Assembly (NCBI RefSeq): GCF_004359215.1 | Contig: NC_090613.1 | Location: 5,497,951 to 5,561,950 of the forward strand | DNA length: 64,000 nucleotides | Direction: 5' to 3' | DNA from: Bremia lactucae | Lineage: Eukaryota; Oomycota; Peronosporomycetes; Peronosporales; Peronosporaceae | Notes under the pieces: model-generated | The model's input: the letters and a program-made list of their open reading frames with translations, nothing else | Told to the model about the DNA's origin: nothing | Databases searched by the model: none | In this document: positions 31,703 to 44,400 of the stretch, in pieces | Numbering within the stretch: the first letter of the stretch is position 1 | Layout: each line of letters starts with the position of its first letter | Program-made: the position numbers and the translations under genes

Positions 31703-33142
31703 ATGAACCTAAATACAGCGACGCTTTGTGACCTACAGCAATTGCCTGGTGTTGGCTGCGTCACAGCGCGACTAATTGTCGAGTCACGCCCTTTCACATC
31801 AGTTAAAGACCTTGTGCGAGTCCACGGTATCGGTCCCGTCAAATTTGCCGCCATATCAGCAGCGAAACAAATTTACGTGGACGACGAGTCTCTAGAAAAT
31901 AATGCAAATACAATGCACCAGACAAAAGCGATTAAAGTCGACCTGAACGGCGCATCAAAGCGACAATTACAACAGTTGAAAGGAGTCGGACCGATATTGG
32001 CTCAACGAATTATTGACGCTAGGCCATTTCATCGGAACGAAGATGTTTTGGCCGTAAAAGGTATTAGTATTAAATCCTATTTAAGAATGCAAGGAGAAGT
32101 GTTTGTAAAAGACTATCTTAATTGCATGAGGAAATGCGACAGTAATGACGTAAATAGCGAAGAGAACTTTAGAAAAAAAATTAGAGAAGCTCCCAGAGGC
32201 CGAGCAATCGAGAGCGACGTTCGCGAGCATCTCTTTTCGACGTGGAATCACGGTTGTGTTCGTGAGTCCGCGCTTCTAGTGGCAAGTTGGAATATTCGTA
32301 ACATCTCGCGACGAAAGGAGTTTCATTTGTTGCAGCGTATCGCTAACATTCTGGATGAATTCGACGTTGTGGCGCTTCAGGAAGTGAGGGATTTAATCGT
32401 ACTAAAGAAGCTAAAAACTATGTTACCGGGATGGGACTACATTGTGTCTGCAACAGTTGGGCCTGAGATTTTGGGAACGAAGCGAAGAGTCGAGCGCTAT
32501 GCTTTTTTCTATCGACGATGCGCTGTGAAACTTGTAAAAAAATGCTCCCTGCTTGAAAGTAGACGCGATGCGATGATGCGGCAACCGTGTGTTGCTACCT
32601 TTCGAGCGACTCAAAGCCTGCACTCGCAGAAGCTGGATATTACATTAATTAATGTGCACGTCTCTTTTGGCAACAAAGAGAGCCGCCATGCGGAAATTGC
32701 GGAAATTAATCGGTTGGCCAAAGCCTTCGAAGCGTCGGATCCAATTAAACGGGTCATTATATTGGGAGACTTCAATTTATCACCTCAAGACCTGCTGAAA
32801 AGTCTCGGAAAGCACAAGAAGGCGCTAATTCTCGCCCCACAATCGACGACCGTGTTTAATAAACTGTATGACAACATTTGGATCGATCGTTTCGACATTA
32901 CTGATGCTGATGGTGACGAAGAGTTTAATTACATTGTTGATAGCGGAGTGCTTCGAATTGACTGGCGACACTATCCTTTGTCGAAGAGTGATCACCTTTT
33001 TATACAGAATCCGATCGACGCGATGCTTCCGCGGCTTCAGACGTACATGGCTCGCGTTCAATGCAGCTACGAACTTTCGGATCATTGTCCAGTATGGATT
33101 GCAATTGCCGCAGCTAGCAAGCGGTATATTGGGGATGGATGA
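31703..33142 (+). CDS. Helix-hairpin-helix plus endonuclease/exonuclease/phosphatase nuclease
   Basis: A 479-residue single-exon protein; ATG 31703 is the first methionine in a frame that is open upstream without one. Residues 1-50 form a ComEA-like helix-hairpin-helix (LNTATLCDLQQLPGVG, then GIGPVKFAAI) and residues 80-125 a second (LNGASKRQLQQLKGVGPILA). From about residue 190 an EEP (DNase I/AP endonuclease fold) domain follows with all key motifs: WNIRNIS, the metal-binding glutamate in ALQEVRD near 226, INVHVSFGN, ILGDFNLSP near 355 and the C-terminal SDHCPVW near 459. The HhH pair should bind DNA non-specifically and the EEP domain cleave phosphodiesters, so a DNA repair or degradation role is likely. 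No targeting signal is obvious. It is divergent from the WD40 gene. Confidence 0.88.
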   Translation: MNLNTATLCDLQQLPGVGCVTARLIVESRPFTSVKDLVRVHGIGPVKFAAISAAKQIYVDDESLENNANTMHQTKAIKVDLNGASKRQLQQLKGVGPILAQRIIDARPFHRNEDVLAVKGISIKSYLRMQGEVFVKDYLNCMRKCDSNDVNSEENFRKKIREAPRGRAIESDVREHLFSTWNHGCVRESALLVASWNIRNISRRKEFHLLQRIANILDEFDVVALQEVRDLIVLKKLKTMLPGWDYIVSATVGPEILGTKRRVERYAFFYRRCAVKLVKKCSLLESRRDAMMRQPCVATFRATQSLHSQKLDITLINVHVSFGNKESRHAEIAEINRLAKAFEASDPIKRVIILGDFNLSPQDLLKSLGKHKKALILAPQSTTVFNKLYDNIWIDRFDITDADGDEEFNYIVDSGVLRIDWRHYPLSKSDHLFIQNPIDAMLPRLQTYMARVQCSYELSDHCPVWIAIAAASKRYIGDG

Positions 33143-33785
33143 TAGAGATATATGCAACACAAGCGTAAGATAAAGTATAATCAACAGCCTCATAGACATG
33201 GTTCACTTTAAGCTCGCTAAATTTGCATTTCTTTTGAAAATGAATTAACTAGCCTGTTGCGATTACAGTCGTTGCGCTACTTGCAACTGTATCATAAATT
33301 TCAGATCAAAAAGAACTGAGACACACTGTAGTCCCTCAGATTTCGCATCGACCCTTTACATGAAAAGTGTTGCATTTTACCATTAGCGCTGTTCAGTGTA
33401 CTAATACCCCACCCTGGAGCACAGCGTTTTCGTCACATTAACATCTTTGGGTAGGCCCTGTAAGCTTGGCTAGCTTGCGGGCTCGCTCTTATATTTTTAT
33501 GTGACGGAGAAAGCTTTAATAGTTGTATTTACTAAATTTAAGATATGCAGCCTAGTTATCAACATTAACGTAATGAAAATAAAAACAGTATTTTAAGTGA
33601 ATTCCATGCCAGGGAACTGGTACACCACACACCCACCCGTCTGTTTGTTGTAATTAAATAGAAGTACAGATTCATAATGCCAGCATTTAAACATTTTCGT
33701 GGACGCTACTCTCATAAATACAGAGGTAGATAATTAATGGGTGCGGCTAAAAAAGCGAAAAGAAAAGGCAGCAAATCGAGCACGG
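33143..33785. other. Intergenic, no gene seen
   Basis: AT-rich DNA between the EEP nuclease and the copia remnant. It may include a decayed copia LTR, but no matching partner was found. Confidence 0.5.
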
Positions 33786-34806
33786 TCGTAGCTAGCGTAA
33801 ATGACTAGGATAAGGCACTTTCTAACACTCCTATCCGACAAGCATTATAACACGTAGCTTTAGCGAGCTTAGTTGTGTCGAGTGCCTTGGTCCGCAAATT
33901 AGCTAGCATCTGCTCCAACCGAACATCTTGTGCCAGCATAGTTTCTCGACGGGCAAAATTGCAAAAAAACTGACTCGAACGTCAATATGTTTCGCCTTGA
34001 GCACGATGCATCTCCCTTAAGCTGGCTGACGCATAGCAGCCTGATTGTCCACATGCATTAGCATGAGTAATTTTAGAACCACGCCAAATTCGTATAGCAT
34101 TTCGCGCACGCCTAAAAGCTCTCGGGCAACCTCCGACGCCGCCACGAATTCAGCTTATATTGTCGATAAGGATACGCCTTCCTGTTTCTTGGCACTCTAG
34201 CTGACGACCATACCGTTGAGAAGTATGATAGCTCAGGTCAGTGACTTCGTGTCATTCTTGTCCGCGGCGAAATTGGCGCCGCTGTAACTTTCGGGCGCAA
34301 TCGGCATATTCCTATTTCGCTTGGTCTCATGTTTAGCTTCATCAACCTTGTGCTTTCTAAGTAGCGCACCATCCGCTTTGCAAGCTTCCGATTGTGAAGT
34401 AGGAGCTGATGGATCTGTCGCGTCGCCTAAGAACTACAAACACAATGTCGGGATGGTGCATCGCACAACCCAAAGCAACGATCCAACCAGCGACATGAAA
34501 ATTCTTCACTCTTAGTAATCCATTTTTGACGTTGCCTCGAGCAACGCGCAGTCACTTGGGTGCACCTCGTAACAGTCAGCACCAATATACACAAGCGTAG
34601 TGTTACTATTTGAGAATAGAGACACTTGTCAGTTACGCAATGCGTAAATCCCACATCGAACAACTTGGCATGCAAAAGCTGACTTCATAATCGCCCGACT
34701 TGCTTGAGGTCGTACAAGCTCTTGCACAATTCCAACCATAGTTTTTTCTTACTTGACACGCCTAAATTCTTCAAAGTTTTAGTAATCAATGTTCATGCTT
34801 GTGATA
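33786..34806 (-). mobile_element. Copia element, 3' part (RT end and RNase H)
   Basis: Minus-strand Ty1/copia pol remnants. Near 34790-34640 lies the reverse transcriptase segment KSLYDLKQVGRLWSQLLHAK and VGFTHCVTDKCLYS; around 34060-33960 the RNase H end (MHVDNQAAMRQLAEGDAS, KAKHIDVRVSFFCNFARR) and a terminal segment with LANLRTKALDTTKLA. Frameshifts and stops show it is inactive. It continues at 41438-44760 on the other side of an inserted gypsy element. Confidence 0.8.
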
Positions 34807-34810
34807 CCTG

Positions 34811-35103
34811 TGTAACGGGCTTAGGACTACCTGGCTGATACGTGCACGTGAGGAAGCGTTAAGTAAGTCCGTAATTTATGTAAGATTTAACTCGGATAAA
34901 AGCTACGTATGAAAAGACCCCTTAATCTCATGGGAGTCATTCATTTACGTGCCGTCATCTTACTGGCTAATAATTGGTCTGGCTCCTTATTAATCACACA
35001 GAAACATGCGACGTGCTCCACCCGCTAATTTGGGTATAGCACCTACTTATGTAAAATGTATATATATAAGCAAAGTATCATGGAGCGGGAAGGGCCCATT
35101 ACA
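34811..35103 (-). repeat. 3' LTR of the gypsy element
   Basis: Plus-strand ends TGTAACGGGC and GGGCCCATTACA. It is collinear with 41153-41433 (shared ggaagcg...aagtccgtaat, gggagtcatt, cgggtatagcaccta-like blocks). The inner flank on the minus strand is a purine-rich tract (AGGAGGGCAGGGTGA), the expected polypurine tract. Confidence 0.85.
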
Positions 35104-35137
35104 TCACCCTGCCCTCCTAAGATAGCACTCACGCGCC

Positions 35138-36310
35138 GTGAGTGATGACATAAAACGATCAAGAGACGACGAAGACACAGGCATCATGGCAACGATGACG
35201 GAACGCGGTGTAAGCAACCACAAAGCGCCACAGAGTACCATCAGCGGCAGTGTATACGTCCACATAATAGACGCCGAAATTCTACCGCGGACACAGTACG
35301 ATTTGTCCGGAGCGGTTACTCCGGACTCTACTGACATCATGCTAGATCATTCCGGCGCTCCCGCATTTGCGCAAAAAGATGTTTGACGGCGTCGGATACG
35401 ATGCGCTTTAGACTTTGTGTTGCGCCTTCAGACTGTGATGGAACTGGATGATGCCCAGCAGGCGCGCTTTGTCGGCTTGCTGATCAATTCCTTAGCGCCT
35501 TACGCCACAGAGTATACCACAACGCTTGGAGCGAGGACCGTCTCTTCATTGTACACGTGTTAGAGGGGTGTCCATCATGCTGCGTCATTCCTGGACCGAT
35601 TAGAGCAGCTTGTACAACACACATCGCTGAGCGACCGCTCAGCGAAAATGAGCAGGCTTGGGTTAGCAGTTCGAGCACAGGCTGGTAAGAATGAAGCCGC
35701 TGCTATTCATGGCGGTTCGCGTCGACTCCGCCGGGTTATAGACAGAGAGGCGGGGATGACATTGGCGACTCGAAGACCATTCCATCTGCCGGAACGCCGT
35801 CGTGACTCGTCCTCTCCTCGGAGTGACCTAAGGCCTCGGTGATTGAATACGAGCTGGCTCTAAACCATCGACCACATCCGGAACGTCACATGAAGGAACG
35901 AGCGAGGTTACAACGTACCTTTCTTGGGGGAAGTGCCTAACAAGCGAACCCGGTAGCGGCGCGCGATCGGGATCACGCGCTTCCAAACGTGCTTAGTGGA
36001 TCCGAGTGATTTACAAGTCGATTAACAATTTAGCGGAATTTATTTGCAGCATCCACAAGCGGAGGTAAATCCTCGATATGATACTCTGGTCGCCCAGGAC
36101 GATGTGGATGCCGCGACGAACCGAGCTGCGCGAGCAGAGCGGACTGCGATTGAGATTCGCCAGTCGAATCGCGAGTTGCTCGAGCGTGTACGGATGCTGG
36201 AGCGCCATATTGTCGCCACCCGCGATCTGGATAGCAGCCTCGCCCGATGTCGGATAAGCGACGGGCTCGCGGGGATGAACGATTTACGCGCCACTGACTC
36301 AGCCTGCTGA
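35138..36310 (+). pseudogene. Antisense coiled-coil ORF remnant in the gypsy element
   Basis: Plus-strand open segments opposite to pol: 35138-35386 from an ATG, a middle piece around 35420-35560 (TVMELDDAQQARFVGLLINS) and 36044-36310 with a strong heptad pattern (NREILERV-like, NRAARAERTAIEIRQ, VRMLERHIVATRDL). They are separated by frameshifts. The composition (acidic then long coiled coil) resembles a structural, gag-like protein. It is oriented convergently with pol and lies directly inside the 3' LTR, so it is not the gag in its usual position. Confidence 0.5.
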
Positions 36311-39300
36311 GCAGACTCGGAAATCGAAGCTGGAAGATACGTCTTCGGGCGCCCGACGTATAACGACGTAGAACGTCGGGTGCAATCACAAGGACGTGGG
36401 AATATCGAGAGTGTAGTCTTCTCCAATCCTTAAAGTACCTTAAAGGGCCAATAAATTTTGGAGTGACTTTGCTCGCCTTTTAAGTTGTCACTCTCGAGTC
36501 TCTGATGCCTTCGGTCGACAGGAGTACACGGTCTCCAGGCTACAATTTATTCACGATATGTTTTCTACATTCGTCTGCGTTCTCTTGTTGTTTGTCCACA
36601 GATGCCTGAAGTGTATCCCGGGCAAACTGATTAATTGACCTCGCTGCAGCATGAAGCGGTCACAACGACATTATCGATTGGGCGCCGATAATCTCGGCGC
36701 GTAGTTGGCCGCATAAGGCGGAGCCGCGGACATTCGAGCACCCAATGACGAGTCAATCAATGTCGCTTAGTCCACGTCGCCGAGAACGAAGCAGCTTTGG
36801 TTGACGTTGAGGTCGAGGTCGGCTGCCGCACCTGCGATCGTGTGACCACATAGCGCTGATCATGGCGTGGGCTGCACACAATAATTTTGGATGCTCGATA
36901 TCGGCTACACCCAAACCAGAGTGGAGCCACGAAGCGCCGTTGGATTACCCACGGAAAATAGAGCGGCGACGCGATGATGACGTGCATTATTAACGAAGAA
37001 AGGCATCAAACCGGGTGACGCGTGTTGAGCGTTGTTGATCGCGAACTCAGCAAGCGGCAGAAAGGAACTCTTATTGGTAAGCGTTGTCGTGTAGCTGTGA
37101 AGAATGTCTTAGAGAATTAAATTGACGCTTTATGTTTGCACATCCGTCTTCAAATGGGCCGCCGCCGACATCAGCACTGTTGTTCGGAAAAGCTCAAACA
37201 ATTTAGGTTAGAAGGCGGAAGTGAACCGTTGCCGGACACAATCGACTCCGGAAGACCATTATGGCGGTATACTGCGTCGATGAAGTGCACCGCGGTCTCA
37301 GTCGCGGTGCTTGCGCCGTGACAGGAAAGAGATGACTAATTTTTCCTGAAGCGGTCGACATATACGAGCATGCCAGTGCGGCCTTTGTCGTCGGGCGGGG
37401 GGCCAAAGATGAAGCCCACATAAATCTATCGTCATCCCTTAAAGCGGTTAAGTGTGGTAACAGGGGACCCTCCGACGAAGGCGACGGTTTCGCGCGCTGT
37501 AAAATTATACAATTCCGCACCCACTTATACATGTCAGGCCAGTAAGTAATACGGGAAACAGCCGTGGAAGTCGTTTCAGGCCCCGATCACCTCCAGCTGG
37601 GGAAGCATGGAACTTTTAGATTATTCGAACTCGTAGATTAGAATCGTTAGCGATCACCGTCCATGGCGCATCGAAACGGTCGATGCTGGTAGCCAACAAG
37701 TATCCGTCTTAACTGTAACGTGTGATGTGGTCCCGCTCTGAACATAAAATGAAACATCGCGGGGGAGCGCAGATTCGCGATTATGTCTGCATCATTGGGG
37801 TCACCAACGTAAGCTGCTACAATCTTATCGTGAAGAGAAAATACTTGAACGACTCGGGTTATATTCATTGACACACACGCCGCACACCTGTCGTCATCAC
37901 CGTCGTCAGTATTTTGACGACCCAAGTTTAGGCGAGGGCGTTGCCACGACGTTGCGAAAAGAATATTATTCTTGTTCGGCTTGTAGTAAACGACGAAGTT
38001 GTACCCAGAGAAGATAAAAAGCCCAGGAGGCATCCGTTGCGACAGATGAGGGCTATTCGTTGCGGTGCGCAAGTCGCGTGATTAGTGTACAAGCGAAGAT
38101 TTGTTCTCCGTGGAGACGCACTCGAAATTTGACAAGAGCGTACCGCATCGACAATATTCCTTTGTCGTGGACAAAGCAATTCTTCTCAACGGGCTCTAGC
38201 TGTCGTGACTGATAGCTCACGAACCGTTCATGACCGTCGTCGTCGAATTGCGGGAGTGCGCAGCTGATCGCGAATTGTCTGGCATCTTATACGACATAAA
38301 ATGGCTGCAACTCGTCTGGCATCACTAAGACTAGAGCCGAAGCCAGGCTCTGCTTCACGGATTGAAACGTAGCCTGATACTTGAGACATTACGAACACGT
38401 GGCGACATTGTTCTATAGCGGTTGAATATATCCGGCTTAATCTTTCGTAAACGTGTGTAGGTACTTTGCCAAACCAAGCCATTGACACAACTTTGTGGGA
38501 TGTGTAGGTATTAACCATGAGCAGATAAATGATAGAATTTTAGGCTGGCTCGAACGCTGCTTTAATTCTTTACTCACGAAGCAGCGAGCACCGGGATTTT
38601 CGGGATGCAAATAACACACTTTTCAAATTTGCGTAAAGATTGCTGTCTCTCGTTACTTTAAATACTTGTTTCAAGTGCCCCAAATACACATCATCTTCAC
38701 GAAGGTTGCTCTCAGCATGACCTGTGAGCAAAACTTTCGTCGAAAATAGATCGGTGCAACCCGGCGTAGTGGTCGCAGTACATGCGATCAAATCTGGCGG
38801 GAGCGTTATGCACTCCCTGTAGTATTACCGACCATTCTTAGAGCATATCGCTTGGCGTGCTGACCGCTGTCAGCGTAATATCCCTAGATTTTGTTACATT
38901 TTGGTAGAAGTCAACGGTAAATCGATGGCACTGTGAATGGCACTCTTAGACCTGGAAATTAGCATTATGTCCGTTCTGGGAATGGTGTCTGCGCTGGGAT
39001 AGTGGTATCGATCAGCTTATTTTCAGAGTATACAGTCACGAGATCAATATCATGATGAACTCCACGATCATCAAATAGTACAGCCGGAATCTTGCCAGGA
39101 ATAACGTCTGCGTGTTCGCAGACGATGTCATAGGCCGAGTTGCGTGATTAGCTTATAGCGTTCAAAAATTGATCAGCGAATCGCATCTTCCGCGCTGATT
39201 TTGGTTTGGCGCTCTTGGTACGTAGAGCATAATTGTCCGCTTCAAGCGAGAAAATGCTGTCCGTGGCCTTCTCTGTGATCAAGCACACCTGATCAAGTAT

Positions 39301-40331
39301 ATCTGCCTTCAGGTCGCGTATGGAGTGCTTCCAGGACAGGACCGAAAGTCGTGTAATGGAGGAAGCAATGTGAGGTGGTTGTACGACGTCGACGAACCGA
39401 CGGCGTCGTGAGTTGCATTTCATGTATGGAAACACGTAAACCGACGCCAAGTTGGTCGGGCTGTAGTCACATGAAGCACTATCACCACCCCAGGCAAAAA
39501 AGGCCCGGACAGGTGTGACGGAAGCATCGCAGGCTTGGCACTCGACGCATGATGAGGGATCCCCTGCACGACCACGTCGTTTTTCATGTGGCAGTCCTTG
39601 CTCGGCCAAGTTTCTCTCGAGTTAGAGCTTATACTCGACCAGATTTTGAGAATGTGGGAGCCTCTGCTCGACCATTATCTCATCCACTTTGCGGCGACGC
39701 GAAGTACGCGAATTGCCGGGGCGTCTAGAAAAACTGCGCAAGCAGTGCAAAGAGGGTCATCGCTGTCTCGATGCTTTGCTCGTGTCGTAGACGGTCCGTC
39801 CACAGTGACATGAGGCCAGTGCCTTGGAGCGATTAGAACATTTGTGAACACTTTGCTGAAGCTGAAACCCTCTCGGCGTTTGACTGACCGCGACAGCCAC
39901 TCAATCTAGGGCTGATATCGTACCAGCCATAAACGCATAGCTCATGTGTATTACCAAGAAGTTGTGAGTGCTACTAAATTTACCGAAAGTATATGGCAGC
40001 GATCCTTTTCGTCGTAAAAAAGGTTTCGTATCAGCCAACCTCACCACAGATTCGCCAGGTCCCTCGTGGCCGGGAACACGCGTCGGTAGTAATGATGGCC
40101 ACGATGCACGAGATAATCGTTAGTTGCTCCTGAATCAAGGAGTGCGCGCAAAAGGTCGCTGGACCGGCATTATAAAGGTTCACGATAAGTCACCGCAAGT
40201 CACCATTCCATGTGGCAGTCAAATGCGCATGAAGCTTGTTAGGGCTAGAAGTCCGGATTACCACCGGACTTACGATCCAATCAGTACGGCACTCCGCATC
40301 TACTGGTCGCATGCCGTTTTTTGACTGTGTA

Positions 40332-40411
40332 AACACGTTGACTAAACTGGTCACTTTGTCTTTGACTGTGACTAGGTCAAAGACAAAGTGACCAGCTTAG
40401 TCAACGTGTTT
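40332..40411. repeat. Long foldback hairpin, arms of about 35 bp
   Basis: aacacgttgacta.actggtca / ctttgtctttgac at about 40332-40366 is repeated in inverted order at about 40375-40411 with a loop of roughly eight bases and a single mismatch or bulge region. It would fold into a very stable stem. It sits in the gag region of the gypsy element and interrupts coding. Confidence 0.85.
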
Positions 40412-41152
40412 GGCGGCTGAAGCTGGTGAGCAACACTAAGCAGCACGGTAGCCCTGTTTTTACAACGAAAGTAGGTCAGCGGACGTCATTCATGCAGACT
40501 GTCGAACAGACGTCTCGACAATGCGATCTCTATCCGCGCTGGTCCCGATGATCGGTGTTCCACCAAATTTGCGCTTGCATACGAAGTTCTCACGAAATAG
40601 TCCTCGCGCAGCGCGAGGGCAATGATTCCTGCAAGAATTATGGATCTTCTCGCGTGACGGCTTAAAGACGAGACGAAAAGGGCGGCCAGGGTTGGAAACG
40701 CAAACTCGTCCTAAACGAGTTTTCTGAGAGCCCACTACTAGGCCTTTCCATCAAACCGAGAGAAAAGCTTTGCTTTTGGCTGCTCAATAAAGCGCAATTC
40801 GATCGTAATTTCGACCTCTCAAAACCATCGATTCTGGGGAAGACGGTCCTCACCTACACTTAAATAGGGAGACGATTCTATCTTCAAGGACTCGTTCCGG
40901 GAAAATTGCGAGGAAATTAATAATAGCCGAAACTCGCGGTCCATGAACTCATGGATGAGAGTTGCTGCCGGCTCGGCGTCGCTAAGCTAAGCAGCGATGA
41001 CACACTGAACTCTCCGGACACCGCTGCGAGGCGGTGGAGAGCTTGCCACTCTATACCCGTGACATGAGGGAAGGCCGTGTGATCAATGCTCATCTCTGGT
41101 TTCGGCGACGGCGGGAAAATACTCATCTCGATTTTACAAAGTGCTACCAGGG

Positions 41153-41433
41153 AGAAACGGGATATGGACGAAGTTATGTGGATTACACCTGCACGTGAAG
41201 AAGCGTATAGGAAGTCCGTAATCTACGTAACATTTAACTCTAAAAACCTAAGTATGAGAAGACTCCCCAACCTCGTGGGAGTCATTTATCTACGTGCTGG
41301 CTAATCAAAGGTCTGGTTTCCCATTAATAACACAGAAGCTTGCGAGGTGCTTCTCCCGTTAATTCGGGCATGCACCCACTAAAGTAACATGTATAAGTAA
41401 GCTTAGTATTATAGAACGGTAGGGCCGATTAAA
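41153..41433 (-). repeat. 5' LTR of the gypsy element
   Basis: Partner of 34811-35103. The outer end (agggccgattaaa) is next to the CCTG flank and the inner end (agaaacgggat, diverged from TGTAACGGGCT) is next to the primer site. Confidence 0.8.
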
Positions 41434-41437
41434 CCTG

Positions 41438-44400
41438 TAAGATTATATTAACGTGAGAATCCTTATCCGCTCTTACGTAAGCGTTGGATATATCCCTGTG
41501 CTTCAGGCTCTCCCCATGTCGCCGCAAGAGCAAGCAGCACCTTTCTTACTGACGCGTCAATAACTGCTGCGAATATAAGCTAGCAATTAACTAAACATTG
41601 CTCATTTCCGCACGCAGCAAGTCGAGCCTTGAGTCGCTCGATATCGCCGTGCGCATCGGTCTTTGTTTGAAACACCCATTTGGTGTGCAGTGCATTACTG
41701 CTGGTACCTCGCTTGACCAAACGCAAAACCTTATTTTCTCTCAGCGCTGATCTCCTCATGCATGGCTATCTTCTATCCTTCGCGCTTGCTGCTGCGCGTC
41801 GCTACTTCGCCATAATTCTTGGTATCGCGCTCGTATACGTTGGCTACGACGCTGTCTTCATGGCCTTGCTCCTTTGAGGAGCAGAAGACTGCATCCGTTA
41901 AACGCGTCCATGACTTTGACTTCTTCCTTTTCGCTTCGATCTTTCGTAGCCGAGCTTAAAACTGCTTTATCTGAACCAGTCGAACTCGTAACATCATATT
42001 AGTCCTCGAACTCAATCTGTAGCTGACACTTTTGCGTGTCGGTTAGATTTCAATGTCCTTCACGTGCTGCGTAACCACAACCTTATTTTCTTTTTAAAGA
42101 AAAATTCCCTGTAGCCCTTGGTTTCGTCGCTGCATCCGACGATAATGCCGACTTGAGACCTCTTTGCAGCAAATTCTACCGCGGTTCGCGGATATACAGA
42201 TCACGCAGATCCAAAACCAATTTCAGGCAATCAGGCGCACGCTTCGTAAGCACCTTCATCGGCGAAGCTCGCTTTTCGGCAGCGCATTTGGGCTGCGATT
42301 GAGAATATACGAAGCATAATCAACCGTATCACTCTAGAACGACAAAGGGAGTCAACGTGCAAATATCATCCAGCGAGCCATGTTATAGACTGTCCGGTGC
42401 ATTTGCCCAGCACTTCTATTTAATGCTTGATTTCTCGTTCAACGACTTGTCTTGAAACACCTGTAACTTGCAAAATTGATCGACGTTCTCACACTCACAC
42501 TCGCCTTCGCCGCCCGTCCTTTGCAGATTTACGCGACAGCCGGTCTGACGCTCGAAAAATGCCATATATAATGCTTTAAGTTCTTCACCGCTTGATCCTT
42601 GGCTTGGCGAGAAATACGCAACAGTAATTCTTACTTGAGATCAACGAATACTTATTAAGTACCGTTTTCCAAGTCGGCCCCTTGGCGTCATCAGACCCTT
42701 AAGCTCCGCGCATATGACACCGCCAATACAGTCATTCGGAGAGCGAGCACCCGTGTCCTTGTGCGACTGCGCATTCCTGGGTTGCTTCCCTTCTGCACAC
42801 GAGGTCTTGTTTGGTCTTCAAGCCTTGCATCCAAAATTTCCGAACCCTGGGACATGATAAATTTTATGTAGTCTAGTCCGTAATTTTGATGCCAGATGCT
42901 GGATCTCTTGACATCCGCTCAACCGCGTCGTAAGCCAAACGACCCAGGCGCTGGCAGAAGTGGTACAGTGATCCTCCTTGACCGACTCGTCCGATATTAC
43001 ATGTGTTAGTACCACCATTAAATCGTCACTAGAAATACTTCGACTGCGTACCAGCTTTACTGTCTTCACGTTAAGTAAACTGTTTTCTATCGATATATGA
43101 TATATGACTTAACCATCGCACCGCCTCGCTTGTGCGCGCTTTGTGCCATCATACACGAGTCCGTACTCCTTGCGCTCCAGCTTGCCATACGTTAAATATT
43201 GTGCGAGAGATCAGGTGCGAGATATACGTTAGTCAATGTGACGTCCCTTTGTTGTCTATATAACACAGTAAGTGCTACGCTACCGACAGGTGACAGCTTG
43301 ACTGATCCGCCATCAGCCAGATGGTACTCATGTTTGTACCTTTGCATTTTGTAGTAGGGACAAATTGTTAACTAGGTGGCGACTGGATCCACTGTCCATT
43401 ATCTATTCGTCGCCACCACGATCGGTGACGCTCTAAATCGCCAGTTGCTTGGCTAACTGGGCATGACGCGATTTCTTCGCAATAGCGCCTTTGCCAATTG
43501 CGATCACAATATTACCACCGCCTTGCCTTGACAACCTCCATCTGTATTGCTAGTTTTCTCGTTTCTACAATCATCCTTGACTTGTCCTGCCTTTCAACAT
43601 ACATAGCAGGTACGTGTCTCCTTTCGCAACTTCGACGCTTCCACATGAGCGACCACTTCTCTTCCATAAGCAAGTCCTAATCGAGATTTAATCTCAATTG
43701 TGTGCGCCAAGTGCACTATTTTTTCAGCTGCATGATGTATTTGGCGCGATGAATTTGGTAATTTGCCGTTATAATTGTTGATAGTTCGGACGATGCGTAG
43801 CGTGCGATGTTGTCGAGCACCTGCTGCTCGGCTTCTCCAGCTGCATCGCTGACCGCGACGATGGCCACGAGCGCTTGAAGTCCTTTTGCCGTAAATAGCT
43901 TCATCGCTTGAGCCGCAGTGATTTTGACCCTGTACGTGTCAAGAATACGCTACATCACGTACTGCAAAGACTGTAGCACAGCCCACCAAGTGTCGACTTG
44001 CTTAATCAAAAGCGCTCTGCAGTGCCGGTCAAGTACTACCCTAGAACATCTGTCTTCGCAACTTCGATCCTGAAAAATCTGCACGATTCTTGAGCCATGT
44101 CCACCTGCCGCCAAAGGTCTTGCCCCAATAAAATAACACTTTGACTTCAACGTAAACCTCAGTCCCATCGAATTTGCGTATCACTTCTTTGCATCGGGAG
44201 TCCGATGCTGAGTCGTCCTAGGATCTTGCACTGGAAATTGCGGCTGTGGCAGCTACTGGTACGAGGGCAATGGTGGTGGTTGTACGCGTTGCGGCGTATC
44301 TTGACGCTCTGTGACCCTAAAGCCGTCAAGCCTTCCCATCGCAGGGCGCGGTGCTTGATAAATTCGCAATACCGACCAGTTGAGAGCCTCTCAATGTAAT

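Larger units (their letters stand above)
34811..41433 (-). mobile_element. Gypsy LTR retrotransposon inserted into copia element
   Basis: About 6.6 kb bounded by related LTRs (34811-35103 and 41153-41433) and flanked by CCTG on both sides (34807-34810 and 41434-41437). On the minus strand: primer site TGGTAGCAC at 41142-41150, gag remnants from about 41130 to 39700, reverse transcriptase around 38800-38440 (DDVYLGHLKQVFKVTRDSNL, then HPTKLCQWLGLAKYLHTFTKD), RNase H around 38070-37900 (NSPHLSQRM, YNFVVYYKPNKNN), integrase 37530-36500 and a purine-rich tract beside the 3' LTR. All frames are broken. A plus-strand ORF remnant lies beside the 3' LTR. LTR divergence shows the insertion is not recent. 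Confidence 0.85.

Noticed and set aside
32825..33199. 124-codon minus-strand frame
   Set aside because: Antisense shadow of the EEP nuclease domain with intact catalytic motifs on the plus strand.
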